This document shows, piece by piece, positions 1 to 15,300 of a stretch of DNA of 64,000 nt. Origin of the DNA: Setaria digitata (lineage: Eukaryota; Nematoda; Chromadorea; Rhabditida; Setariidae). The stretch lies in assembly GCA_003640385.1 (NCBI GenBank), contig RCAB01000154.1, forward strand, positions 1 to 64,000, given 5' to 3'. The notes under the pieces were generated by a model. That model made no database searches and had not been told where the DNA came from. It worked only from the letters and a program-made list of their open reading frames with translations. The number at the start of each line of letters is the position of its first letter. Positions within the stretch are counted from its first letter, which is position 1. Made by a program: the position numbers and the translations under genes.

Positions 1-28
1 TATATATATTATATAATATATATATAAT
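1..28. repeat. AT-rich simple repeat at left edge
   Basis: Nearly pure alternating A/T. The rest of 29-388 is AT-rich with no supported coding sequence; it would hold the promoter or 5' flank of the adhesion-receptor gene. Confidence 0.8.
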
Positions 29-388
29 GTGTGAGAAAATTTTGAATTTTAAGTATTTTCAAATTCAATGACGGAGTGAATTTGTCCCTGTAGTACAATT
101 TTCCTGTACAGCGTCACTAGATTATATATTGTAAGCGTAAATATTGGAAAGAAATAAATAAATTTCAAGTAATATGTAACAGTTTGTTGAAACCTCAGTT
201 AGTATAGTTAAAAAAAAACCGATAACGAGAAAAATCATTGTTAGATTCAAGCAAATAAATACTTTTCCTACAGTGCAGATTCTTCGCATCCTTTCATCTA
301 GTTTATTTCAGGACACTTTCTCGAGGTTTAATTATTGCTGCAAAGATCCATCTGTTGTCAACTATTCTGAAATTTATTCAGCTCCAGA

Positions 389-3300
389 ATGATACCACGG
401 AAAAGACCTTATTTGGCTCTCGTTTTATTCTGGACGCATATTGCCAATAGCGCTAGAGGTTTCTTTTTTTTTTTCGAAATATCACATTCTAAATTTAAAT
501 ACCGATTTAAAGGATCCTTTAAACAGGAAACTTCTGTCGCTCCAAGTTGATGCCATTACTTACTCTAATTTTCTGAATTTTTGACATTCCCTATTCTTGT
601 CGCTATTCATATTAATAGCAGTAAATATTTTGAAATTGAACATGTATCTCTCTTCAAAAAGTTTTTCAAAAATTTATTGGTCATATAAATCTAAAATATG
701 TTAATTTTTACCTTGTCATGCTGATTACAATCTTCAAAAACCGTATTCATTCAAAAGAAAACTTTTTTTTTGTTTTATTTTTATAAGAATAATTAAAACC
801 CGACCCCATTCTTTTCTCTCTCAATTTCATGTTTAAACTTTCCACCTTTAAATTACTAATTCAAATGAAATTGAAACTATGGGTTATTACTATTCTGACC
901 ATACATTTAAGTGCAAATATCACTCTGTTTACTTGAAAACTTCAAAATCTTTTTTTGCAGTTATTTTAGGGATAATATTAATTCAGAGTTCGAAAAATTA
1001 GGGTTAGAAAATCCTGGTGATTATGAAGTTATGAAGTGAAGCGTTATATTTTGTAAAGAGATCTCCAAAATTTACAAATTTTTTTCCGCTTCATCCAGTA
1101 ATTTACTTGCTTACGCACAGACATGGTTGAAGGTTTATACGACGTAAATTTTCATCTCCTTTCCGACTCACTGAGTCCAAATGTCACCAAATTATATCCA
1201 TTACCTTTAGTCCAATATCAAGGGATTAGATTTTGATTGCAAGTGGTAGTATCTTACAAATCTGAATTTCTCTTCCACGTCTCACAGCTACAGTTTTTGA
1301 CTTTTCTGCCGACATGATAATACTGTTATCGCTTGTTTACTGTTGTTACAAATAAAATTAAAGAAGCAGACTAAAATCTGAAGTAATGCATGTCCGATAT
1401 ACTGCTGACGCCGGTAACACTCGTAATTATTTACATATTAGGAACTATTTTAAAGTTTGTTTCAATTTTGTCAGTTTTTTTTTTTTTTTTTTTGCACCAT
1501 AAAGTATCTGCCCTCTGTCCGAGAACTGATAGGTAATAAAAATTGTTGAAATTCAATCTATTCTTTTATAACAATGAGAACAAGTAAACTTTTCTTACAT
1601 GTCAGGATTACATTGCTATGAAATTCCTTTTTTTTTTTTGTTTTTGTTCTTTTATCCGTAAAAACAGATAGTATTTGAATTCAAAACTTAAAACGAAGTC
1701 TCGCTGATGGAAATGTGGCAAGTGCCAGAAAGGTTTTAGAACCACTCCGCCTTCCAAAGTCGCGGACAAAATAATTATAATTTTCCAAATTAATGAAGTA
1801 TTTTTTCTAGTTATCGTGAACCATACGGATTAATATCACTTGAAAATACAATAGATATTTCAGCAAGGTGGCTTAGGTATTCAGATATCTCTTCTTTTAA
1901 TTACTGGCTTTAATATAGCTCAGTGAATGTATATTAAAGCTTTTATAAGCTCTTAAAATCACATTTGCTGCGCACCTGTTCATAAAACGGCTTTATGTGG
2001 ACATTTTAGCCATCAAGGTTGAATTCTGATTAAATGTAGATTAGGGTTTCTATGAGGTATTATCGTCGCATACGAGAAATCACTGATATAGAATTTGCGA
2101 AATAAAGCTACAATTTTCCCAATTTAATATCTTATTTTCGATCTTTTTTGTTAAAAAATTCTTATGTTACGATTAGACATCATAAAACAATTAATTTCTT
2201 CTCCAGCGGTTTAGTTCTAAAAGAAATAGTAAAAATTAATTAAGTTCGGAAAAAAATAGGAAATAAAACTCAGAAATGTTGTTTATGCGAGGCACTTAAG
2301 TTTATATGGAGTAAGCAGGCTTGTTCAATATGCTATTCTTTATTTCCCACTTCTCATTTCATTAATTTTTTGCTAATTTTTTTGCGGTATTTTGGTTTTA
2401 TTTTATAAAATGTCGTACGACAACGGTAATGAACCTGAATTGTAATATTTAGGAAAGTACAAATATAAGCGTTACTGCAGAAAAAAAACAACAAATCAAA
2501 ATGCTTATTTGTTGAAGGGAATAAATTTATCAAGGACATAAATTTTAAATTTAGCTACGAAATGGAATTTTGTTTGTAGTAGATATTGCGGATGACTCCT
2601 AACAGTATGTAAACAATGTCATTGGGCTAAATGCCCACACAATATTAATACTTTGTCCAGCATGACCCCTAACTATTTCTTCAACCATTATTTGCCAAAA
2701 CTATAATTTCCATAAGATCGCTAATCACCAATAACCCTGTTGAATACATGAAGGCTTTTATTGTTATATCGTTCAAAACATATCAAGAGCAAATAAGTCA
2801 TCAATTGAGCATTTTTCTTTACTCACATCTGGAATATTTCCATTAAATATGTGTAATACAATCGATTTAAGGGAGGGAAACGATTGCTTTACTTCCTGCA
2901 TTATCGAATATGTAAATCTCTTTTTAAAATTTCATTTAAACTTTAGAAAAAAAAGGCAGTACTGGCTGATGTTTGTATTTTTATCTTTCCATTATTTTTT
3001 TTTCTTTTTTTTTTTAAGAAAAAATCCATTTCTTCATGAGAAAAGTGGTGAGCTAAAATTTGAGCTAATTGCTTCCTCGTCGCAAATTTCGAAATTTTTA
3101 TTTTTCAGAAGATTCAGTATTCCTGACAAGGCCGAAAACGGAACCCTACTATGTTACGGAAGGGCAAGAAGGCCCGGTAATGGAATGCAGTTTTGCTCCC
3201 GAATTCCGCAATCGTACTCGATATGAGCCAAGTTGGACAGTAGTTGCTGGTGATTTACCCAGGTTAGTTTGAAATTACGTTGATTTTGGAAGTTTTTTTC

Positions 3301-6300
3301 CCAGACAAAAATAATTTTTTAAGCTACACCTTACAGCGAGACAACATACAATCCATGAATGGTGTATCTATTTCGTTTCATGTTTTTAATGTTGTATAAG
3401 ATTAGCTAGCAGGCAAAAGGTGAAAATGAAACTACTGTGTGTCGATAACAAGATTATTAAATGAAGTTTTGAAATTTAATGAAAGAAATATCACCATAAT
3501 GGTGTAATATTGGAGTAGGTACTCATAATAGAGAAGAGAATTACCAAATTATTTCATAAAATCATTACGATTTAGTTCATCCATCAAATAAATCAACGAC
3601 AAAATGACTGTCGCCGAGTAAATTTCCTTTTTATATTACGAATGAATGAACGATTTGTTTTCTTACCTGCATTGCACAATTTCTACATAAATTCTTGATA
3701 GTTTATGCAATTGAAAAATCAAATCCAAAATCGTTTTAAGCAGTTAGGAGTCAATGAGCTCTTCTTGGATTTCTGAGTAAACTTGGAACCATATAAAAGC
3801 GGTTTGCATTAGTTATAATGTATTGACTTGTCGTCTTGTTCAAAAAAAAGAAAAAAAAATACGGAAACTTATAAAAATTGATTAATTCAAATTTTCCTGG
3901 GTTATATCTGTTTAGGATCTCGTCCAGATTGTTGTGTTTTCAAAAATGTTTAGATTATAATTGCCACTTTTTTTCTGAGTCGCTGGAATAAAAACCTACT
4001 ACTAATACGAATTCTAAATTAAAGCCAAAAAAGTAGGAGGCAGTTGTGAATAATTCAGGCATCTTACCCGTAATGGAGTATCGTTTTCAAAGCAGCACTA
4101 TGAATTATTGCAAACAAGTGGCGCATACAATTTACAAATTCGGAATGTTGTCTTTCGACGAGATAATGGGAAATTCTTCTGCACTGTTCTAGACAAGGAA
4201 TCTGGAGCACAATACACCGTACAAGCAAATGTTGTTGTAGTTGGTTCGTTTTTATTATTTTCATTTATGATAATACGACTTTATTTTCTGCAACACCTTG
4301 TAATCATCGTCATCTTGAAACTTGTTGATGGTACTATTTCGGGTGTAAGAATTACATTGGTTCTTTGAAATTTAATTTTTATCGTACCGTAACAGCAAGT
4401 AAGTGCTAGATGGTAATCATAAAATAGCTTAATTTTTCAAATGGTCCATTTCTGATTGTCTTAAAATTCATCTCACTCAGTACTAAATTTAGCATTGTTA
4501 TGACAGGTGTTGCAATGTTGCACTAATTGTTTAGTTGAAACTTGGCAGACATAAGCGTGAGTGTAAGCAAGGTATTGTCGCATATGTTATTTACTGATGA
4601 ACAGTATAATGCAGTGGGCAATACTTTTTCGGTGTTATAAATAATAAATGTACACTCAGTGAAGCGAAACAAATTGAGTGTGAATTGAATTTTGAGGCAT
4701 GAACTCTTCCATCCTTTCTGCTCCACTGTCACATTTTCGAAGAGTTTCCAGCTGTCCCCTCCATCAATTGCCATATTTTAGGGGAAGACGAACTTAACTT
4801 CCCCCGCCATTGTAATACTACGGAAGTCACATGAGATGCATACTTGAATCAGTTAACTTCAGAGAATTTCAACTGGCATGAAAGTACTGCTCATCTTATA
4901 ATTTAGTTTTGTCAGAATTAAATCCCTAAGTACTTTATGCTAGACTTATCAGGCACGCTGGATTTGTAAATTCAGCGAAATATCTTTTCCAGAATCAGTT
5001 TCCAAATTTTTCGCTTTCTCTTAGATTTTCACTTTCATGACATGTATTCTGAAAATCGTAGAAATAACTTTTACCTGTCGCTTTTCTGGAAAATAGGGGC
5101 CAAAACAACAAAGTAAAAAATTCTCGATTCAAGAGTAAATCCAAGTCATAAATCATGCAGTAAAGAGATTCGGCTTCTTTGTGCCATTCCTATGTAGCAT
5201 AAAAGATAGAAATCTCGTTTGTACAAAAAAATTCTACCAGATAACTATCTTGATTATCATCATTCACTTTTTCTCCACTGTTTTTTCTTTTTTTTTGTTA
5301 AAGATTAGATAACAAATATTCCGTCGATAGGTATACTAATATAATAACACGCTCTAGGCGATTGGTCGGTCAGTCGAAAGTCTTTTGAGGCATAAATCAG
5401 AGAACTTTTCTAATGATTACTTTGTTATGCCATTCATAGGTTGAAGAATCGAATACTCCAAATTTTTGTTAGAAGTTTTTCTTGTACAAGTAAATTTGTT
5501 GCGAAATTTTAAAGTTTTTTCCTTCTTTCTAAAGGAAGGTTAATTTTTTCCTTCAAGTACTTGAAGAACATGAAGAATGCAAAAGTATATCTTCATAGAG
5601 CCTATATGAAGCGGGTTTTTAAAATCCAACTTTAAGTACTACTTAATTATGAATACAGTATCCTATCCTTTTTTTTATGGAAATAGCTTTGGAAAAGGTC
5701 TTATCCAATTAAATTATTTAAATAAAGAAATAGAAATAATTTAATGGCTCAAAAGTGATTCCACATGAGACCTTTCAGTGAATTCGTTTCTCACTTTAAA
5801 ATTGATCAGCAGCTTTGCGATAATTTTACAGTATTGGCAATGTGAAGATGTTTAAAGAATTGATGTTAAAAGTGGAACTTAACAATGCTAGAACAAGTAA
5901 CAAATAAGCTTGTCATCGGTGGAGGTCAGTACGTTTACAACCGTGAAAGGATGATTGTCCGTCCGTCCGTCCACCCGAAATGTTTGTTTACCGATAGCTG
6001 CTCGCAGCATCTCGGGCATACGAATTACCCACTGTATATCCATTTTGTCAACATAAAGCCAACATTCACGAAAACTTCCTATGATAGCTGCTTCATTTCA
6101 TCTGAGCGGGGACCATCAATCGGACCATTTCATTGTCTTGAAAATATTCCGTAAGATTCTGTTTATTCCGTACACAGCCACTGTACAAGTAGTTTCTGGT
6201 TGCATAGATATGTGTGATTTAATGAGAAAAGAAAAGCGCATAAGTGTTGGAAGGATTTAATAAATAGGTGTCAGATTAACCCTGACACTGTAGGATGGAT

Positions 6301-9300
6301 TTCTATAAGTTTTTATGGTGGCACTGATTCAAACAGAATGATTTATGTTAGATAAAGAAGATTATTATCATTGAGAAAAGGTAAGAATCATTACTCAAAT
6401 ACCACCATTACTGTCATTACCTTTACAACCTTTTTGTCTGGGTGATATAGACATATTCACGTGGGACATAAGTTTATGAAAACATTATTCGGATGATGAC
6501 AAAAAATTAGCAAAACTAGAAGAATTTGAACTGATTATTATCAATACTTATTATTACAGTCCTTTTCCCTAATCCTCCTATTTCTGGAAATAGTAAAGGA
6601 GTTCTTGAAGGTTGTTATCGACCTATATCTTCTCAAATATGGTCATTTGAGCCGGTAGAATCGCTCTATTTTATGGAAAACAGGTGTGTCATAATATCGA
6701 TAATTATATATGGAGTGAGAATTGGTAGAAGAAGGAGGTTTATTTTCCAGAAATAATCATCTTCAGTTGTTAAGTAGATAAAGATAAAAGGACTTTTTCA
6801 TGGATTGCTGTAGAATAAAATGTAGGAAGTGGAGATTAAATATTTCCTCAAAATTAATTTCCTTGACATACAGTGTAGACTTGATTTTATTAAATGATGA
6901 ATTTTAAAAAAGTGAAAGAACTCATTTTTTTTAAGCTGTCTGGTTTAAAGGTTATTAATGTGTAGCTCTATTCCTAAGCAATATCCAGTCTTATTCAGAC
7001 TGTTCTGAAAAGAAAAATAAGTTAAAAATAATTTAATAGTCTCAAAAAAGAAATATGCATTTTGAATTTTTTAAATAACCTTTTGAAGTGTTAAATAGCA
7101 GTGATGACGCCAATGAGAACATCCTTTATTTCGAAAGTTAGTCACACAAAGGTAGTATTATTTTTTTTAAAAAACGTGCTTTTTTTGGTGACATTTCTGA
7201 CCTGCATCTGGAATCTTTTTTATTTTAAAGACATAGAAAGTCAAACTGTTTGAACCAAAATTGTTGAAGTTCGTTTTAAAAGCTATCTAAGAACGCAGAT
7301 ACCGTATGAGAAAATGGATGTCTTTTAACTAAGGGGGAACAGGTGTCAAAACAGAGGTGACATCGAGTTGTTATACCTTTTTTCTTTTTTTATAAAAAAC
7401 AGCTGGTAAACTAGCCCAATTCAATGTCGATGCCCTTTTCATAGGGTCAAGGGTTCCTCTATTCTAAAAAAGATACCGAATGACCTTTGAAATATGATAG
7501 CATTAATTATACCTGCTGGTGATTTGCAATCGCATACCCGCTAACTAAAACTTTATTTTTTCAATCAGTTATTAATGAGTATATGAATTTTTTTTTTTGA
7601 ATTTTTTGAATTTGAGAACTCTTAATTATAGAGCAATATCTAAGATTTTCAAATAATTTTCCAGAGAAGCAATTTATTCTGCCAACATTGTAAAATCAGA
7701 TGAATGTTTTTTTTTTTTTTTTCATATAGTTGAACCAGAAAAGCCAATAATCACTCGACAGCCATCCGGTGCTGTGGAAGAGGGAGAACTGGTAACGATT
7801 GAATGTCAAACGACAGGTGGCAATCCATCACCTTCATTTCTGTGGGTTTTCAGTAATCGATCTGTGGTACCTGAGGAATGGTACCATGTAAGATCATCCA
7901 TTTCACCTGACCGACCATCTGTATCCATTCTTCAGTAAGTCATTTTTCCACGATTTTATAAGAATTTTTATGATTTAATGTTCGTGATTTTTCATAATTG
8001 ATTACCTTCGCGTTCTTTGACTTAGGTTTGATAAATATGAATTAACTGTAGATGGCGAGTGAATGCAGAGGACAATGAAGCTTATTTGAATTGTCAAATT
8101 TGGAACGAGGCACTACCGAAGGGTGAACATAAGGACGCAAGTACGACTCGTTTAAATGTACGTTACTTTTTTTTCTAATTTAAATGAATGAAATTTTAGT
8201 ATCCCTGAAAAGGATTTACTCCGCTTGTTTATTTAAGAAACAGTAATGATTTAATGCGCCAATCAGTATGCAATATTAAGATGCTATCGTACGGTAATAT
8301 CCGTTAGCATATCAATTTTCGCAGGCCGACTAAATAAATCAATTGAATACTAAGAAATAATTTCTGAAATAATGCTGTTGCACTAAATCGTGTGGGTTTT
8401 TATACCCATCTGTTAATAGAAGCCACTAGTGATAATGGTAATAATAACTGACTGATTCGAAGTCCAGAGCTGGACCGGAGCAGCGTAGTTTTAAATTCCT
8501 TGTCCGAAGCATTTGATAGCCCACGCAAATGACACGTTCGATCGTAATAATCTGGCTGAACTGTCAGTCAGTAGTTTCTCTGTCGACGTATTCTTGAGGT
8601 CAATAACATAATATTATATAACATATTGCTCCCATTAACTTTTCATTTATGCAATCAAACGACCCTGAAGTGATATCATCGCTCATAAGTGACCGTTAAT
8701 CAATGTGGCTGGTCCGTGATGAACAAGAAATAGTGAATAGAAGTATCAGAAATGAAAGGGATCATTTTTAATTCTAATGGATAGCCAAGCTTGAAAAGAA
8801 TTGCAAAACACACTTTAGTTCATTTACTGAGTTTGTTTGACTTTAAAGTCAGTGATATATAGCTCAGCTTAAGGATAAATTGTTTCTACTATTTCTACTT
8901 TTGTTACTCCTTAGTGCATTCATTTCATTTTGAGTTTGGGGTTTTAGGAAATTTCTATTACGGGAATATTTATCCCTTTCTGTGAAATTATAATTTGTTT
9001 AGTTATTATTGTTGCTCTTAAGGTACTATACGGGCCACGTGTTCACGCTGGTCCAGTGCGCGATTACAGTGTGGAAGAAGGAGAACGTGTAGAACTGACG
9101 TGTTCAGCAGATGGTAATCCTGCTCCGTCACAGTTCGAATGGTATCATGTCGCTAGTGGTAACTTGAATTTTTGGTGTTCTTTTTTAGCCATTTCTTTTT
9201 TGCTCATGACTGAGACGATTATGCACAGATTATGTCGTTTTCTGCAATTAGCATTATATATCATTGAAAATGTGTACGGACTGTTCTACATCTGTATTCT

Positions 9301-12300
9301 ACACTATATTTGCTTACCTATTACAGCTACAACTTTTTTTTTTTTTGTAATTTCAGGTGAACGCTTTGCTGGAACAAATTGGCATTTTTTAGCCGAACGA
9401 AAACGTGGCGGGGATTTCCGATGCACGGCAACAAATTCTATCGAAAGTGGTGTTGACAAGTTAACCCTTAATGTTCAGTACGGGCCAATCGTTAAAGTTA
9501 AAGTAAATGTTTATGAATATTTTCCATACAAGGAATTGGATAATCTCATAGTGCTACTTATTACATGCCATATAAAACCTTAGAAGCTTTGAACATGACG
9601 TAAGATAATACAGTCTACGATAGAAGTTATGAAACTATTCCGTTTAATGTGCCTGTTGGTTAGGCTTTTAGCGATATTCGTAAGATGAATTCCGTTCAAT
9701 TCATTTTCAGGAATGGATAAATCCAGCAGAAGGTGATTCTATAACATTGGAATGCACTGTTGATGCGAATCCAGCAGCTAGTTCAGTCGTTTGGTCAGGA
9801 CCAAATGACATTACTTATGAAGGATCAACCTTCAAAATTGATTCTGTACAAAGGTTTCTTTTCACTTTCTTATAGTAATCATTAGTTTTTGTACAAAGCT
9901 TGTTTCGAACAGAATTTGCATTAGTCTCGTATTCAGAACACATTCTGGCAATTATACATGTACGGCAGTCAACATATTAACGATTCGAAGTACGAAATCA
10001 GGATCGGTAAAACGGACTGGCCAGGCATTTACTGTTATCGACGTATTTGTTTTTTTTTTTTTTTTTTTCCATATAACTATTAAGAAGATATTCAGTGTAA
10101 GAGAGCTAATTTTTGATTTCGGAAAGCACTTGCGAATTTTTTTTTTTAATAACTATTTTCTGGAAATGAAGATATAAGCCTTAAACAATGGGAAATCCTG
10201 ACCTCGGAAGTTATAATTTTAAAAATTTCTAAAAGCAGCATCGATCTCTTTTTATCCTACATATTTTAAATACACAGCAGATATCTTACAGGTATTACGG
10301 CGACCAGGACAGGCAATAATTACAACTTCAAACTCTGTGATTGCGGTTGGAGGAGAAACAACACTGAGATGTACAGCCACTGATGTAGGTAGCCCGGAAG
10401 CGGAATATCGTTGGTTGACACCGTCTTCCTCCGGAAATCATGATGAGCGTAAAGCTCCGGTTTACACCGTTGAAGGTGCAACACTGGCTGATAATGGTGA
10501 TTACCGGTGCATGCCCTTCAACAAAATCGGTAATGGAGTGGAAGGAGTTTTTACACTTCAGGTTGGTGAAATTTAGCAAAACATATTTAATAACAGCCGA
10601 CTCATAAATTGTATAGAAAAATGAAATAAAACACGTGAGAGATAAAAATAAGAAGTGTTGGTCGAAATTTTTGACTTGTCAGATACTTTTTCAATTTAGT
10701 TATATTCTGCGGTTAACAGTGCATGAATCAACTATATTTTTATGAATTATTTTTTTTTTTAGCAATCTGTCTCACTTTTATATTTTATTTAATTATTGAT
10801 TTGATTGACTTATCTATTTTACAGTGCAGCTTTCTCTCGCTATCATACCAAAAAACTAAGAAGCAACCGTATTTGCCAGGCGACAGTCATCACTGCTGAT
10901 AATGTTCTTATTAACAAACATAATTATGAAATGATTTAGGTGATAGAACCGTCAAAAATAACTCGTTTTTTGCCGGAAAGTCTCGTTATTAATAGTGGTG
11001 ATACATCCGTCACTTTGACATGCGAAGCGCAGGGTTATCCGGCTCCACAATTTCAATGGTTGAAAGATGGACAAGTAATTAGTAACACTGATGGCAGTTC
11101 TCACTGGATAGTCAATTCAGAACAGCGCCCAAACAAGTCATTAAATTATATTCATTTGTAATCCATGATCTACTTCGAAGATATTGGAAATCAAATTTAA
11201 CTTGGAAAATTTAAAATGCTACTAAGATTCTATTTCTTCCAGGTGTTTGAAGAATGATTTATGTTCCATTACGACAGTTGCATTTTTGAATTTCTTGCAA
11301 CCGTTGACATGGAATGACAAAGGTAATTATTCGTGCAAGTCCAACAATGGTCTACAGAAGTTCGCAACCAGTTCAATGACACTTAGTGTTGTACATGGGC
11401 CTGTTATACTTAACGAACGATATCCTAACGATGCTTTGGCTGCTGCTGATGTTGGATCAACTGTTAGCTTTGCAAAGGAATTATATTTATAAGGGAATGA
11501 AGTTTAGATGATTCTGAATTCTGATTCATTGGGAAAGACGAAAAGTGCATTTTTTAAAAGATGGCTGACAAAACACATCGCTCGAACTCATTTTGATCCG
11601 GATAGTTCGGATAATTTGCCTGTATAAGGTTCAGAACTTGAAAAAATCAGCAAGTTGCGAGTAGAAAGTTATATATTTTGTGACACCTTTAAAAATTAAA
11701 CAAAACATGGACATAAAATTTATTTAGGCACGAATAGTATGCCACGTGTCGGCACGTCCTGAACCGAAATTTGTTTGGCTCCGAAATGGAAGTGAAATAC
11801 GTGATGGACACTCTCGATATGTCATACGTAGCGGTCGTCTAAATGATAAAATAGATGAGTTTCAATCAATTCTTGAAATCGTTGACTCGATGATTTACGA
11901 TTATGGACCATACATTTGCCGGACGAGCAATGGTAACGGGCAAAAAGAGGAATTAGTCATCAAACTGCAGACAAAAAGTAACTTAATCTTTTGAAATGAA
12001 ATTAATACACCAAAGTTTGCAGTACGGCCAAACAGTTGTCTGAATGAAAATAGTAGCAACCTCTTAAAAAGTGAATTTTCTGCTAGGGCTTATTGTTGGT
12101 TTGCTAATACCGACTACTGTTTGGCCAGTCGTGACATCACCTGATGTTCTCCTTTAGTATTCGTCATCAAGCACTTGGTTTTTAAAAATGTTCTCTGTCC
12201 AGACTGAGGTATGTAGTAGAAGAGTCGTGTCTGGAGTAAAAGTCACACAACTTGACTTACTGTTGATTAATTTTCATTGAGGGGAACGCACTCCAGTAGT

Positions 12301-15300
12301 TCTGGGAAATTTCCAATATATTGCTGTATTGCAGGCAAGCCACAAATTCCGCGTAATCTTCAGTTGATATCTTCCTTGCCAACTTCACTGTTTATTGGTT
12401 GGCGGCCAAGCTTTGATGGTGGTGAAGAACAAAACTTCCAATTCGAATATCGTAAAGTGAATCCGAGAAAAGGAATCCCTGATTCGACGGAACCCCTAGT
12501 CATTTACATTTATGGTCGTAATGCAACCTACCTTACTTTATACGAAGTAAGTATACATTGAAATTCCCGAGGGTTCTGGATAAAAACCAATCCATCTGTT
12601 GGTTATATTTTATTTTGGAAAAATAGCGTAATCGTGATTTCAGGAAAAGAGAAATTATTACGAGCAGTGTTTAGGAGGAGGGAAGAAAATTTCGAAGGTC
12701 TCAAACAGCCTGTTTTATTTCATTATACAATATGATTTAAAAATTACTCTTATTTAGATGAGATTATTGTAGATACTGTAATGATTGCAAAATTTCCACT
12801 TTCTATTTACCGAGAAAAGAGTGTGTGTGTTTTATCTGGAAAGGTACGGGTTGTTCTAATAGATTTTCAAATAAATTAAACCACTATTGTGAGAGCTACA
12901 TGTCATACGATGCATAAAGTTTTGGACTGCATTATTTCAGGACGATGAGACCGACCTCCTATCAAGACCAACTTTTTCCTCCATTCCGTATATGGTTTAC
13001 AATATTAGTTATCTGAATCCATTAAGTACGTATTGGTTCCGAGTTCGTGCTCGGAATTTAGTAGGCAATAGCGACTGGACCCCGGTAACAACGGCAACCA
13101 CATCGGATGTGCGGGAATGCGCAGCAATACCTCGACCGTTAACTCTCTATTACAATAGCGTTCAGCAGAAAATTGACTTCGAGGTAATATTTCTGGCAGC
13201 GAATTTTTATGAAGTTCAAGAAAGGTTTATCATTTAGAAAGCGTTAAGGACTTTTTCAGTGTGGCGCGTCCCACTTCTTTTTCCTTTGCTTAGCGTTTTG
13301 TAGAAAGGGGAATTGGTAAAACTGATTTTAGCGTACAAATATTTTCCATCAAACGATTGTTCACAATTGCTATAATCTTAACATGCTAAAAGGTAATTTG
13401 TCACACAACTTTTTTTCCTCTCCAAATTTACATAATTTCACTAAGTTCATTTTATATGCCTTTCCAGACGAAGCAACTAAATGGCGACTTGTGCGTTTTA
13501 CTACTGTTTGCATCGGGTAAAAATGGGCAGGTAATTGGAAGTGGAAGTGAAACAGAAGAGACAAGCGCAAATTGGCGTGTAATGGATTGTTTTGACCAAA
13601 CCCCAATCTATGATGTGCCATCTGCCGATTATTTGAAAGCTCGCTTATGCCATAAGACAAATCTTGCTAATTGTTCTGCTGCTTCAGAAATCATCGGTTA
13701 GTCTTTTATTTCTGAAAACATTGTTTTTATAGCCAAATCTGTGAAGAATAAGAATCTTAGGGAATTATGTACTCATCCATTTCGGCTTTCTTACGATAGT
13801 AGCTTCGCTAAATGCTGGATCGAGCTGCATTATAGACCTTTCAATATTAGACATCGAACTATTTTGACATTTGCTGAACCGATCATTCATTGTTTTTCTG
13901 ATCAAGAAGCTTAATCTAACTTCAGTTCTGAAACTAATTAGATATTGGTTTATTCGACAGTGAAGCTTTCCAGTTCCATTTTACCGTTCATTCATATTTA
14001 GAGTTGAATAATCCCTAGTCTTTGGGAAGTAATCAATTAGTGTCTAGTTGGCGAAGTGGTTGTGTGACTCACTTTGAGTAGTTTCGTGTTCGAGTCCGCA
14101 CAGGACTAACCTATTGCTTATGCAGCTGCTAATGATGTTTAGATAGGAAGAGGCATAGCCCTGAGGCTTTGATGGATAATTAATATTGGGAATCTGAAGC
14201 AGCTGAATACCGAGGAGGCTAGGAAGTGGCTTCTATTTCTCCGTTCACGCAAGACGTGACTTCTAAAGGTCCCTGCTTTTCAGTTTCGCCAACCCCTCTG
14301 ACATCTGGATGGATATATATGGTACCACTGGGTGCTATGGTACTTTTACTCTTCTTTATACTTTGCTTCATTATTGCTTGCTGCCAGATACGGAGAAAGT
14401 TTAACTGCAACAATAAGAAAGAAAAAAATTTTGCCAGCAATGAAAAGTATGTTTAAACTTCATCATTTCCTATAGGAAAGTAATGCAAGGTATATATTTA
14501 TTTAAAATAAATTACCACTTTTAATTCATCCTTACTTTTCAAATATAGCATTTGTAAAAAGATTTTTGCAGAAGAAATGATGCCAGTGCACCACTGTCAC
14601 AGTCAGATACGAAAAATACTTTAGTTCACGGATCTCAAACTGATAGCGGTATTTTCACTCTCGGTTCGACTCCCAATACCAACAAGTCAAATGGGCAGTC
14701 AGTGCAAGGCACTACGCAGGGATTTTCCACGTAAATTTCCTACTGCTTACTTTTTAAAATATAAATATGAAAGACATGTCATTCATCTCCCAGAAGCTGC
14801 TTCAGAAGGATTGATGTGGTTACCGACCAGTGGAATTCCAACGTAGAACCATTCACTTGTACCAATGATCCGTACCTGCAAGAATACAGCAAACAGTATC
14901 AAATTTCCCCTCCATTACAGAACAACAAATATGATGGCTTTATAGATGGGTAAACTATGTTTGTTTTATATGTTTTAAATTCCATTCTTCATTGGGTGAC
15001 TTATCTTTAACTCTAACTTTGATCCTGCTAGGCTTCAATACTGCCGGTTGCGTGAGTTATTTTAGTGGTGGCCCTTGAAACTTACTAAAGTTGTTTCGTC
15101 AGTTATGCTGAAATTGAGATAAATACTTCATCTGAAGTGACTTTTGATTACAATTCCAGGTTTCTATCAAATGATCAGGAGTTAAATGAACATCGGAACA
15201 GTACAGATGGTCCTTCAACGATAATACACGATGATCATGATAGTGATGAAACATCTTACACGGCAAACGGTACTAGAAGAGTTATGCGAGAAATCATTGT

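Noticed and set aside
9056..9583. 175-codon + strand frame read as one exon
   Set aside because: It runs through the intron 9159-9356. The Ig-domain sense is only restored by splicing.
13468..13696. Separate cysteine-rich secreted peptide
   Set aside because: Phase and position make it the stalk exon of the Echinoid-like receptor.
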